NCBI GenBank assembly: GCA_020746875.1
Contig: JAGTJL010000003.1
Span: 1,674,001 to 1,738,000, forward strand
DNA: 64,000 bases
Direction of reading: 5' to 3'
DNA from: Rhexocercosporidium sp. MPI-PUGE-AT-0058
Lineage: Eukaryota; Ascomycota; Leotiomycetes; Helotiales
The notes under the pieces were generated by a model. That model saw only the letters and a program-made list of their open reading frames with translations. It was not told the origin of the DNA and made no database searches. Position numbers and translations under genes: made by a program. This document shows positions 10,431-21,949 of the stretch, in pieces; position 1 is the first letter of the stretch; the number at the start of each line of letters is the position of its first letter.

Positions 10431-12433
10431 ATGGCGAAACCAAGGGTCATATACTGGTTCAGAACCGACTTACGCCTTCACGACTCCCCAGCGTTGAAGG
10501 CAGCTTTGGATCTAAACCCTGAAGCATTCTGGCCCATTTGGACATGGGATCCTCACTATGTCTACCGTGCCCGAGTTGGGCCAAATCGATGGCAGTTTTT
10601 GTAAGTTCCTAGTTCATCTCAGCATTTCCGACTTATTTACCAAATCCCACCAGGATCGACTGCCAGAACGATATTTCAAAATCCATCACAAAGATCAATA
10701 AGAAATCTAAGCTGTTTCTTATGAGAGAGGCACCACAGACACTACTTCCAAAGCTCTTTAAAGCTTGGAACATTACCCATTTGGTCTTTGAAAAAGACAC
10801 AGATGCCTATGCACGTGATCGAGATACAGTAATTATGGAAGCTGCCAAGGAAGCCGGAGTAGAGGTTATAGTTCGATCCGGTAGGACACTTTGGGATAGC
10901 GACGAACTGGTGAAGAAGAATCATGGAAAACCAACCATGAGTATAAGTCAGGTTCAGGTGGCAGGACCAAAAGTAGGCCCTATTCCCCGCCCAGTACCTG
11001 CGCCAAAATCGATACCCGATCCAGGAGACACAAGTTTGGAATTTGAGCAACAGCAGCCTGAAAAGGCTCCAGATTTCAACAGTACATCAAGGGAACAGAA
11101 CGACAGATCATACGAAAGCATAGCTGGACCGAAAGGAGATTTCGCAGGTCCAACTATGGAGGAATTAGGATTCCCGGCAGCAACGACATCACACCGAGGT
11201 GGCGAGACCATTGCACTTAAAGCGCTGGATGAAATCATAGCAAACGAGAAATACACAGCGACTTTCGAGAAACCCAACACAGCACCGACCGCCTTCTCAC
11301 CACAATCGACAACACTCCTCTCTCCCCACCTCCACTTCGGCAGTCTCAGCATCCGCGAGTTCTACTGGCGCGTGCAAGACGTAGTCGACAACTTCTCAGG
11401 AAAGGCATCCCACCCTCCTGTCTCCCTCACCGGACAACTCCTATTCCGCGACATGTACTTCGGCGCGCAAGCCGCACTGGGCTACTCCTTCGGCCAAACA
11501 ATGTACAATTCTCACTGCCGCTTTATCCCCTGGCACCTCCCAAGCAAAGTTGACCATTCCACTCAAATCGTCACAGGCGAGTACCACATCGACTCGCTAG
11601 AAGCAGAAGAGTGGTTCCAGCGCTGGAAGAACGGCATGACAGGCTTTCCATGGATAGACGCCTTGATGCGACAACTTCGACAGGAGGGGTGGATCCACCA
11701 CTTGGGCCGTCACGCCGTGGCGTGTTTTCTCACTCGAGGAGGCTGTTACATTTCTTGGGAGCGTGGCGCCGAGGTCTTCGAGGAACTGTTGCTCGATCAC
11801 GAAACTGCTTGCAATGCTGGGAACTGGCAATGGCTGTCCTGCACGGCGTTCTTCGCGCAATTCTACAGGTGTTATTCGCCTATCGCATTTCCGCAGAAGT
11901 GGGACAAGGAGGGCGAGTTCGTAAGGAGATATGTGCCTGAGTTGGGTAAGCTGGATAAGAACTACATCTACGAGCCGTGGAAAGCGCCGATTGCGGACCA
12001 AAAGAAGGCGGGCGTGAGTGTTAAAGGGGATGGCAAGTTTAAAGAGGAGGGAGTGTACCCGAAGCCGATGTTTGATTTTGCGGATAGGAGAACCATTTGT
12101 CTTGATGGGATGAAGAATGCGTATAAGGTTGGTTTGTATGGAGATGATGAGAAGGTTGTTGATGGGAGTTGGAGGAAATTGTTTGCTGATGCGGCGGAGG
12201 GACCGACGGAGGGGAAGAGTTTCGCGGATGCGATGAGTGGAGGTGGGAGAAAGATTCGTGATGGCAAGGATGTTAATGGTGAGGTTGATGATCGAGCGGT
12301 GGCAGAAGATGAGAGTGGTGCAGCTGAGAAGGGAGGTGAGAATAAAGGGGGCGACAAGTTGAAAATAGGCGGGAAAAGAAAGGCTGCCGCCCAAGGGACA
12401 CTAGACGGCCATGTCAAGCGTGCGAAGAAGTAA
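10431..12433 (+). CDS. Photolyase/cryptochrome, (6-4) photolyase type, 649 aa
   Basis: Two exons, 10431-10600 and 10654-12433. The N-terminal alpha/beta domain starts RVIYWFRTDLRLHDSPAL, the photolyase signature. The C-terminal FAD-binding domain contains TGFPWIDALMRQL, GWIHHLGRHAVACFLTRGG and NAGNWQWLSC. The paired His residues in HHLGRH sit where (6-4) photolyases and animal-type cryptochromes have the two His needed for (6-4) photoproduct repair, and the WISWE-like and NAGNW blocks also fit that subfamily better than CPD class I or cry-DASH. A low-complexity linker of about 100 residues (about 165-260) separates the domains. The charged Gly/Lys-rich tail ends KRAKK after GGKRKAAAQ, a likely nuclear localisation signal. 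Expected role: light-driven repair of UV (6-4) lesions using FAD, possibly also light signalling, as in related fungal proteins. Subfamily call from motifs only. Confidence 0.9.
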
Positions 12434-12677
12434 TGGTGGATGTTCAAGTAGAATGCGATATCATTGACTAATGTAACAACATTGCCACAAATATCATGCA
12501 AACAAGTGATCTTCCGAAAGAATTGCAAAGGGGCAACACCAAAACAAAGTCGCCTAATTTTACACATCCATGTCGTCTAATCCAAGCGAACGCCGTTTTC
12601 CCATGCAAAATTTCCTCTGTAACCTAGCCCACCCATATTCATATCCTTATCATTTAGATGATTCGTAATCGATCAAT

Positions 12678-14164
12678 CTAGTCATCCCATTCCTCGTCCA
12701 GCTGATCGATCAGGCGGTTCTCATCCTCCGGTTGGTTGTTCCTCCCCCTACCGTTGGATGAGCCGTTTGCCGAGACGGACAAGGCGCTGTACCCCCTTCT
12801 GCTCGGCATGAAACGAGCACATGACGAAGTGGCAATGATGAAGATATCCTAAGAGGGTCTCGTCAGCAAATTTAGTTCTTGTGGTAGCCAAAGCTAGTGT
12901 TGTGGATGGATTGAAAAAGTGGTATGTATTTTCAAAAGATCAGGCGCCGCTGTTTGCCCGCTGCTTTTCTATCCTATAAGCACCGAAACGCTATGCATGG
13001 ACACAAAGAATACAAGAGAAAGATTATGTTTGTACAGAAGGGTGAGAATACAGGCTGCGAGGATCCCATGGGGGGATTTTGGGGTCTCTTTCGTACAGGA
13101 CTGAAGGCCAATGGACCGAAATCTTTCAAGCGAGATGGGCAGCTTCCCAAGACGACCTCGACATGTGTGATCTTGACTTCTTCGCTGCAGACGGCGGTCG
13201 CACTTCCATTGTGGGGAGAACCCCATCCCGTACATAAGCCACCCTAGGGATCATCTTCCGCTTCGACCGCTGGACACAAAAGCAGGCGCTTACCTTTATG
13301 AAGTTGCCGATTCCCGACCACATGCTGTAGTTGGGTAATTGTCTCCATCCGCGCGCGTGCGCTACGTTCCGCTGGTAGAAGACACCGCCGAGGAAGTATA
13401 CCATTATGGCAATGACGCCAATGATGGCAAATACCGCCCCGGGACCGACTGATTGCTTCGCAGGTTCGGCTGTGATGCAGGCTGCTTGGGAAAGGACTTC
13501 GAAGTGGTATGAACACTCGTCTGGGTCAGTCCCAACGAACGTCACGGATGATTGTGTCGCGAGAGGGTCCTTGTCGCAATGGAAGGAAATTATGGTGGAC
13601 TTTCGACGTACGTCCGCGTCGCTCCTCGTCTCGATTTCGTTGCCATCCCTGGTCGATCGTCTCTTCTTCTCGCTCATACATGGAGATCCATTCGTATATT
13701 GGAGAACAAGCCGCTTTCCTCGAAGGGTCAATTCTGAAGAGTTCTGTCTGAGCTGGGAGTCAGTACGATGTTTCCATGGAGCATTATATCCCCTCTTACC
13801 CAATAGAATACTTTTTCGACCCCAACTCGTAATATGCGCTGACGTTCCTCCAGAGATTCTTATCCACTCCAACGACATCTTCCACCTTCCCTACAACCGG
13901 CGCGCAAATATTCAGTGTGAAATTGGCATCGTTCTTGTGGTAGTCGTATCCGCGGGCGTGCCAATCATCCACCTTCTCTCCTTTCACAGGCTTCTTGTCA
14001 TCCGTTGGCAGAGCTATCGATAATGGTCTGAGGTCGTAGAAATTTCCTGTCGCTGAAGATATCGTACATGGTTCTAGGACTTTCTCGTCGGCGGTTGCGG
14101 CGTTCACTCCATAGTGCAATGCCAGAGTGACGAGGAGACTTGTCGGGAGGGTTGGGAAATGCAT
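12678..14164 (-). CDS. ATG27: Autophagy-related protein 27, 3 exons, 329 aa
   Basis: Exons 14164-13800, 13747-13294 and 12848-12678 sum to 330 codons with stop. A signal peptide opens the protein (MHFPTLPTSLLVTLALHYGVNAA). A lumenal cation-independent mannose-6-phosphate-receptor-like domain follows, with family landmarks FYDLRPLSI, ARGYDYHKNDANFTLNICAP, NVSAYYE and a Cys before the membrane segment (DECSYHFEVLSQAAC). One transmembrane helix lies at about residue 222-245 (GAVFAIIGVIAIMVYFLGGVFY). The cytosolic tail ends ENRLIDQLDEEWDD, the conserved Atg27 C-terminus with its Tyr/acidic sorting signals (RRGYSAL). Role by family: type I membrane protein of Golgi, endosome, vacuole and Atg9 vesicles, needed for Atg9 cycling and efficient autophagy. 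The last intron (12849-13293, 445 nt) is far longer than others here. Convergent with the photolyase gene (244 bp between stops). Confidence 0.93.
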
Positions 14165-15357
14165 GACGAGGGACGAGTATATTGGTATGGGCTGACGGTT
14201 CTGGTGGAGCGCCTGCAGGCGCAACAGGATAGAAACTTGTGCAAGAAGTATGTGTATCTGTAGATAGAAGTGTCTATTCTGGATATCGTAGTCGGGCCGC
14301 TTACTGTCCAGCAGCCGTCGTGATGATGAGCTTCATCGTCATCGGGTCCAGGTCCATTATCGACGAACCTAACAGATTGCGTTTTGGCCTCCGAGGTGTC
14401 ATGTCGTGTCATGTGATCAGAACCCCTGACCCCAGATCTGGTCTAGGCCAACCCATGTCTGGAGATCGGCTGCTCCAAACATTCAGGAACATGTTTGCAT
14501 GTTTACTCTACTTGACCGTATAGTTCTTCCAAGTCGTGCGCAGTTCTTCTGAGAGTGTTTGTACTTTCGCAGCTGGCAGTAATTACTTCCTCTGATCTAA
14601 ACCTTGGCTTTTCAATCTGAGCGAAAGACAATGGCTGGATTGTCACTACCAATGTAAACATATCGGATTCGTCGGATTCTGCGTATTTGTTCTTCTTGGA
14701 AGCGGCAGCTAGTAGCCGAACAGATACTTCTGGCAGGTTCAAGTGAGGCTGCAAACGGCCGGGGACATATTTCCACTCATCGTAAGACTTGACGGGGACG
14801 GGATCTGATCTATCCGACCTCGTGGAGAAGTGTATGGCAAAGTGTAACTGAGGTGTTGGCCTTGTGTCTGCATGAAAAGAGCATGTATTGATGGAAATAT
14901 TGCCCCTTGCAATGGGTGTATCTGCTTATGAAATCCAAAGAATACATCCACAAAAGATTTCCCTTTCTTTTCTCTACACTTACATTATTATTGACTTTCG
15001 TCCTGATTGAAGACTTCATATATAAGCAAGTAAAGTCTTCCATGGTCGACCAAGAACATCCAGCCCAGCCAAGCCAAGCCAAGCCACATCTCAAATCTGC
15101 AGCCGGACCTGGACCTGATATGCCCGCCCTGCCCTGCACGCAAATAAGCACGGACCGCTCCTCAGACAGTGCAGACCTTGAAGCCATCATCGACAAAAAC
15201 ACGAACACGACGGCATCTCGAAATCCGGATGAGCCCATAATCAACTAAAGACGAAGTTCGGCCACAGCCCTCCGCAACCCCTCTACTTAAATCCCCTGGG
15301 CGGGCCGTCTCCAACCTTTAGTCTTCTCACCCAATTGATCTTCTCTTCGTCTTCATC
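14165..15357. other. Divergent intergenic region upstream of ATG27 and ERG24
   Basis: About 1.2 kb between two divergent starts. Short open frames on both strands do not look coding. Immediately before ERG24 there is a pyrimidine-rich leader (CT tracts around 15310-15355). A small AGCCA tandem tract lies at about 15060-15085. No protein gene supported. Confidence 0.6.
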
Positions 15358-16953
15358 ATGTCGCCAAAGGCCTCGAAAAGCGTAGCTGTCAAGCACGCCG
15401 AACCGCATGGCTACGAGTTTTTTGGACCGTATGTGTATTCTCTATACTCTCCGTTGGATGTTGCGCTAATTCTTCATAGTCCCGGCGCATTCGTTATCTC
15501 CTTCGGTCTTCCAATTGTCATATATGCATTTACTTTCCTCTGCAACGACATCTCGGGCTGCCCAGTTCCCTCGGTTCTTGCCCCTTCGACAGTGACCATC
15601 GAGAGACTCAAGCAAGATGCGGGATGGCCCAGCAATGGCATATACGGACTGGCAAGCTGGGATGCTTCTGCAAAAGTCTTGGGATACTACTTGTTCAGTC
15701 TGGTACTCCACCGTGTGTTGCCTGGAGAGGAGAAGGAGGGTGTTGAGCTTACGTCTGGGGGCACGCTCAAGTACAAGTTCAATAGTATGCGCACCTAGAC
15801 AAGACACTTTGAACAATTCTGATACCTTCTAGCATGGTCTTCAACAATGGTCACGTTCGCCATTCTCGCAGCAGGCACAGCATACCAAGGCGCAAACTTC
15901 CCAGTCTGGACCTATATCTACGACAACTACCTCCAAATTGCAACCGCTAACATCCTCATTGCTTACTTCCTTGCTACTTTCGTCTATGTCCGCAGCTTCA
16001 GCGTCAAGCCTGGTAATGCAGACCGTCGAGAGTTGGCGGACGGTGGACATTCGGGCAACATGCTATACGATTGGTTCATTGGCCGTGAACTCAACCCTCG
16101 AGTCACAATTCCTCTTCTCGGCGAGGTTGATATCAAAGAGTTCATGGAGTTGCGTCCGGGCATGATGGGCTGGGCTATATTGGACTTTGCCTTTATTGCA
16201 CGTCAGTACAGGTCATATGGCTATGTGACAGATAGCATCCTGCTCGTCACATGCTTCCAAGTACTCTACATCCTGGATGCTTTCTGGATGGAGAACGCCA
16301 TTTTGACCACTATGGATATCACAACTGATGGCTTCGGTTTCATGCTTTCGTTCGGTGACCTTGTCTGGGTCCCTTTCGTCTACTCTCTCCAGGCAAAATA
16401 CCTCGCGACATATCCCTTGACCTTGGGACCTCTGGGAACAGCTGGCGTTCTCGGAGTTCTCAGCGCTGGATATACCATTTTCCGTAGTGCCAATAACGAG
16501 AAGAATCGATTCCGTACCAACCCTAACGACCCTCGCATCGCCCACCTTAAATACCTGGAGACAAAATCCGGATCAAAGCTCTTGATTTCCGGCTGGTGGG
16601 GAACGGCACGTCACATCAACTATGCCGGTGACTGGATCCAGTCCTGGGCATACTCCCTCCCAACTGGCGTTGCCGGGTATGTTGTCCAGCGCAGTTCAGT
16701 TGCACCCGCAACTGGTCAGTCTCTCGCCAATAAGTCCTTTGTGTACAGCGGACCAACGGAGTACACCGAGGTCCTGCAGGGCTCTGCGCGAGGATACGGC
16801 ATGATTGTCACCTACTTCTATGTCATCTACTTTGCGATTTTGCTCATTCATCGTGAGAGGAGAGACGAAGCGAAGTGCATTCGGAAGTACGGTGAAGACT
16901 GGAAGAAGTACCAGCAGATTGTGAAGTATCGGATCATTCCTGGTATCTACTAG
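15358..16953 (+). CDS. ERG24: Delta(14)-sterol reductase, 3 exons, 498 aa
   Basis: Exons 15358-15428, 15480-15784 and 15833-16953 give 499 codons with stop. It is a multi-pass ER membrane enzyme of the ERG4/ERG24 family. By family role it reduces the C14-C15 double bond left after lanosterol 14-demethylation in ergosterol synthesis, using NADPH, and is the target of morpholine fungicides. Seen here are eight or more hydrophobic segments and the family signatures GREL-NPR (WFIGRELNPR), LLISGWWGTARHINYAGD at about residue 347-364, and the C-terminal HRERRDEAKCIRKYGEDW with ending YRIIPGIY, which carries the NADPH-pocket Arg/Tyr residues of the family. The length is usual for fungal ERG24 and it is more like ERG24 than ERG4 (GLASWDA block, N-terminal HGYEFFGP). 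No other sterol gene is nearby. Confidence 0.95.
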
Positions 16954-18847
16954 GATGTTAGAGCGAGGTGGTGGGCTGGAGACGAGGCTTATTTTGAAGC
17001 TGTAATATTTCGTTCTAGAGAAGAGAGGGTCTTTAAGGGCTAGAACTGCGATTGTAATGAGTACTAAGTTGATATATGTGTGTAATGATTGATTCGCTTT
17101 ACTCCCGCATGATGGAGAGACTCGTTTTTAGATACCAGACGTTCAAGAGGATCTAATAATATGAGTGAGAAATACCGTAGACAAGCCTGACTCTGCGCAA
17201 CGGACTTCCAGACTGGGCTCTCGATGATGTAGAGCTGCATATCTTGATTTCATGAGAATTGGACATATTCGGCCCGACAGTTACATTTACTAGACGGTCC
17301 AATGACGAGACTCGAGAGAAGGTAGCGAGGAGAATTTTTCTCGATCGTTTCTTAGGGATTTCTTATTAAGCGGATACCAAGTTGAGTAGCGGGGAATTAC
17401 GAAGTCAAGGGCGGGGGGATGTGAGGCGGGGTTGGAAGTTGCAAGGTGTGATGGTGGAGATGCATCCGTGGATGGCTTATGGAGAATGTCAGAAATCCAG
17501 ATTCCCATTCTGAAACTAGGAAATTCTCCATGGACTTTGAGCCTCGTGGTGCCTCGTGCTTTGTTCAACAATATCCGCAAGTCCACAAACAGTGTTCTAG
17601 CCCAAGTTCCCTACGGTATTTGTACCTGTGGATCAAGAGTATCAAGTTGAAGATCCATTCTTAGCAAGAGCGGAAGGATATACCCGGGGAAAGATTACCA
17701 GAGTCCCTTGATGATGGCTCATGAAGCTACCAAAGTAGAGACTTGTCAGCCCCATCTTTGCACTTCGTCTCCAGAGTTTTCCCCACGTCAAGCTGCTAGT
17801 GGCCGAAGATTATCCATTTTCTAGTGTACGAGAGAGGAAGCTATGGCGAAGCCAAGAGGGGTTTTGACGCTATTTCTTGGAGTTTAGTACACATGTTCTT
17901 GTTTCTTGATTTTTGTGGGAGATACGTAAAGAGCTTCATCAGCTGCGTGGCTGGGCATGAGCTGGTGACCTCGATTGTTGCGAGATGGATGAACTCTCCG
18001 GACTTTCCGCTCTATTATCACGCTGGGTGAGGATTTATAATAGAAAGGTAGAAAGAGTTTGAGACTCAAGTGTGGTAAGAGCGGCTCTTACCATTGTAAT
18101 CGACCAGCGGATGGTCAGCGGCCTTTTCAAGATTATGTTGTCAGATGTGGAGAAGGAAAGGGAAGTCAAATGCACGGTTCATGCAGAGACATGGAGAGAA
18201 AGGCTGGGTTATGGAGACCCCAACACGCCACGACGGAATATAAACAGGGATGCCTAGTAGAGGCACTTCATGACGTTTTGATAATCAGATGAAGGACTAC
18301 GAGGGTGTGTCTGGTGCTCTCGAGTAAAACTTTTGAGTCTATAATTGCATAGAGATACAAAATCGAAACTGGACTCCTTGTCTCTTGCCTGCTTAGATGA
18401 AGAAGCAGGCTTACACACTAAACACCTCATATTTCGGCCCTACTATTTTTTCTTGGATTACCATTCTCGCAGCTCGCTCACTCGGCGGCGTCATGACCAA
18501 ATGGTTCCCTCGACAGCGGAATCCCGGAATAAGCATGGTGGCTTGTCGATCTCAGGAACTTGCAATGAAGGAGCCGCGATGCTAAGCCAGATAGGGTTTG
18601 GACACCATGGGAGCTTCTGCAGAGAAGGGAAGCTCGAAAAATGTTAACGGCGGGGGAGATCGAGATCCTTGACAAGACTTGCGTGTCTCGACATGATGTA
18701 CGGAGCGGCGGGTTGATCGGCGGAGGTATTAAGAGAGCTGCTCGGCCACTTCGTTAAAGTTTTGAAGGCACGTAAAACTTTGTGTTGCGATCCGAAGTTA
18801 CAGCTTTTTGGCTTTGTTGTGATTGAGTTTGGTTGGATTAATTCATA
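16954..18847. other. Intergenic, 1.9 kb, promoter region of the beta-glucosidase
   Basis: No gene can be supported; open frames up to 100 codons on the + strand (17824-18647) have no protein-like features or splice partners. A GCGGGG hexamer at about 18650 fits the SYGGRG consensus of the carbon repressor CreA, as expected before a cellulolytic gene, but one short match is weak evidence. Confidence 0.5.
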
Positions 18848-21800
18848 ATGTTTTCCTCAATCGCCGTTGCCGTGCTGGCAACGAGTGTAACGAGTGCGGT
18901 TGCTTCGACGCACGTCTTGGCAAGACAAGTAAGCCATCACACCGCATCTCACATTTATCTACATTTCTTTCTGCTCCAGCATCCATAAAGCCTCGACCCA
19001 GAGCATACCCGTCATGCGGGTTATGAAGGAGCTGCTTCTTAGCATTGCGAGCTACCTTTACGGTGAAGAAATCATACTAATTCACCACCAGACGTACCCC
19101 AACACCACATCTCCCGGCTCCGGAAACAGCTCACAGTATTCGCCGCCCTTTTACCCTTCACCATGGATGACCCCGGGACAGGGTGACTGGACAGATGCTT
19201 ATGATAAAGCAAGAGATTTCGTCTCACAGCTCACACTTCTGGAGAAAGTTAATCTCACCACTGGTGTTGGATGGGAAGGTGAACAATGCGTTGGACAGGT
19301 GATTTCAGCCCATGTCAGAATTCGAAGAACGCACATTTTAACTAAACCAGGTCGGCTCAATTCCTCGCTTGGGACTCAGATCGCTCTGTATGCAGGATGC
19401 TCCAGTTGGACTCAGATTCACGGATTACAACAGTGTTTTCTCTTCTGGACAAACTGTTGCTGCGACTTTTGATCGGGGCCTTTTCTATGCGAGAGGTCAT
19501 GCTATGGGTCAGGAACATAAGGCTAAGGGTGTTACTGTCCAACTTGGACCTGTTGCTGGACCGCTTGGAAGAGCACCTGAAGGAGGAAGAAATTGGGAAG
19601 GTTTCTCACCTGATCCATATCTGAGTAAGTCCCTCGTTCTGGATGATGCAGATTTGTCTGACAACTTTCAGCTGGCATTGCCATTGCCGAGACTGTCAAG
19701 GGTACACAAGATGCTGGAATTATCGCTTGTGCAAAGCACTTCATTGCCAATGAACAGGTACGGAATTATCTGTACAGTATTCTCTGATGGGCCTTTCTAA
19801 CAGAGTTGCAGGAACATTTCCGCCAAGCTCCAGAGGCTATCGGTTATGGATACAACATTACTGAGTCCCTGTCCTCGAATGTCGATGACACCACCATGCA
19901 TGAACTTTACCTCTGGCCATTCGCTGATGCAGTTCGAGCTGGAGTTGGTGCTATCATGTGCTCTTACAACCAGATCAACAACTCTTATGGTTGCCAGAAT
20001 TCCAAGTTGTTGAACAACATTCTGAAGGATGAACTTGGATTCCAAGGCTTTGTCATGAGTGATTGGCAGGCTCAGCACACTGGAGCAGCATCAGCTGCTG
20101 CTGGTCTTGATAGTGAGTGTTTCTATCGATCTTTCTTCTCAAGTTTTATTTTTGGGGGATGGAGACATTTCCGAATCCGAAACGAAGTCCAGCCCAAATT
20201 AAGCGACTGAATTATTATGAGTTTTCTCTTGGAACACAAGTACTGACTCGTACTTCTTCAGTGACCATGCCGGGAGACACCTCTTTCAACACGGGAGATA
20301 GTTACTGGGGCACAAACTTAACTCTTGCTGTCATCAACGGAACTGTTCCAGAGTGGCGAATTGACGATATGGCCATGAGAATTATGGCTGCCTACTTCAA
20401 AGTTGGTTTGACCCTGAATGAGCCTCCCATCAACTTCGATTCTTGGACTCTCGATACCTTTGGTCCATTACATGCATCCGTTGGAGCCAACATTCAGCAA
20501 GTCAATTGGCATGTTGACGTCCGTGGTGATCATGCTGGTCTGATTCGAGACATCGGTGCGAGAGCCACTGTCCTGCTCAAGAACGTCAACAACACACTGC
20601 CTCTCAACAAGCCCAAGTTCCTTGCCGTCATTGGTGATGATGCTGGACCTAACATCAATGGCCCGAATAGCTGTCCAGACCGTGGCTGCAACAATGGAAC
20701 CCTTGGAATGGCCTGGGGATCCGGTAGCTCTAACTTCCCTTACTTGGTTACTCCCGATGTTGCTTTGCAAAACCAAGCACATGCAGATGGCACAAGATAC
20801 GAGAGCGTTTTGGACAACTATTCCACTTCTCAGATCGAGGCATTGGTATCTCAAGCTTATGCTACTGCCATTGTTTTCGTCAACGCCAATTCCGGAGAAG
20901 GTTACATTAACGTGGACGGCAATGAAGGCGATCGTAAGAACCTCACTCTCTGGGGATCTGGAGACGACTTAATCAAGAATGTCTCCGCACTTTGCAACAA
21001 CACCATTGTTGTGATTCACTCTACTGGACCTACTCTTGTCTCTGAGTGGTATGACAGCCCGAATGTCACGGCAATTCTGTGGGCTGGTGTCCCAGGTCAA
21101 GAGAGCGGAAACAGTATCACTGATATTCTCTACGGGAAGGTCAATCCTGCAGCCCGAACTCCCTTCACATGGGGAACTACTCGCGAAAGCTACGGCACAG
21201 ATGTTCTCTACGAGCCAAACAACGGTGAAGCTGCTCCGCAAGACGCATTTACCGAAGGCGTCTTTATTGACTACCGAGCTTTCGACCGCACCAACACCAC
21301 GCCAATCTACGAATTCGGATTCGGTCTCTCGTACACAACTTTTGAGTACTCAGACCTCACTGTGACGAGACACAATGTCAGTGCCTACTCACCTACCACC
21401 GGAACCACAGAAGTGGCTCCAGTCCTCGGTAACTTTTCAACCAACCTAAGTGATTACCTCTTCCCTAACGGAAGCTTCCCTCACATCTGGCAATACATCT
21501 ACCCATACCTCAACACTAGCGATGCCAGAACTGCTTCAGCAGATCCTGCATACGGCCAAACAGCAGATCAATTTATGCCTCCAGGAGCCGTCGATGGATC
21601 GCCTCAACCTCTTCTTGCAGCTGGTGGTGCCCCAGGTGGAAACCCTCAACTCTGGGATGTCTTGTACACCGTCAGAGCTACCATTCAAAACACAGGTTCA
21701 GTGAACGGCGAAGAAGTTCCTCAACTGTACATCTCTCTCGGAGGCTCCAACCAACCTAAAGTCGTCCTTCGTGGGTTCGAACGCTTGAGCATCGATGCCG

Positions 21801-21949
21801 GCGAGTCTGCCACCTTCACAGCCGATATCACTCGACGAGATCTCAGTAATTGGGATACAGTAGCCCAGAACTGGGCCATCACTGATGCACCAAAGACTGT
21901 GTATGTTGGATCTAGTTCGAGGAAGCTGCCTCTGAGCCAGGCTTTGTAG
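18848..21949 (+). CDS. Secreted GH3 beta-glucosidase, 6 exons, 878 aa
   Basis: Exons 18848-18928, 19092-19298, 19351-19624, 19672-19757, 19812-20112 and 20262-21949 sum to 879 codons with stop. A signal peptide ([19 protein letters not shown]) is followed by a mature start resembling Aspergillus BGL1 ([18 protein letters not shown]). The GH3 N-terminal barrel has [29 protein letters not shown] and the nucleophile motif GFVMSDW (Asp). The C-terminal alpha/beta sandwich has [25 protein letters not shown] and [16 protein letters not shown] fibronectin-III-like domain ends the protein ([19 protein letters not shown]). More than a dozen N-glycosylation sequons are visible. Role by family: hydrolysis of cellobiose and other beta-glucosides outside the cell. 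Length 860-880 aa is standard for this subfamily. It is intact, with all introns of ordinary size except the first (163 nt). Confidence 0.95.

Noticed and set aside
11597..12394. 265-codon - strand open frame inside the photolyase gene
   Set aside because: Lies wholly over conserved photolyase coding sequence and translates to low-quality Ile/Leu/Arg/Pro sequence; a shadow.
13406..14023. 205-codon + strand frame
   Set aside because: Antisense to exons 1 and 2 of ATG27, whose protein is clearly conserved.
10431..16953. Photolyase, Atg27 and ERG24 as a functional cluster
   Set aside because: Mixed strands, unrelated pathways and separate promoters; ordinary gene order rather than a cluster.
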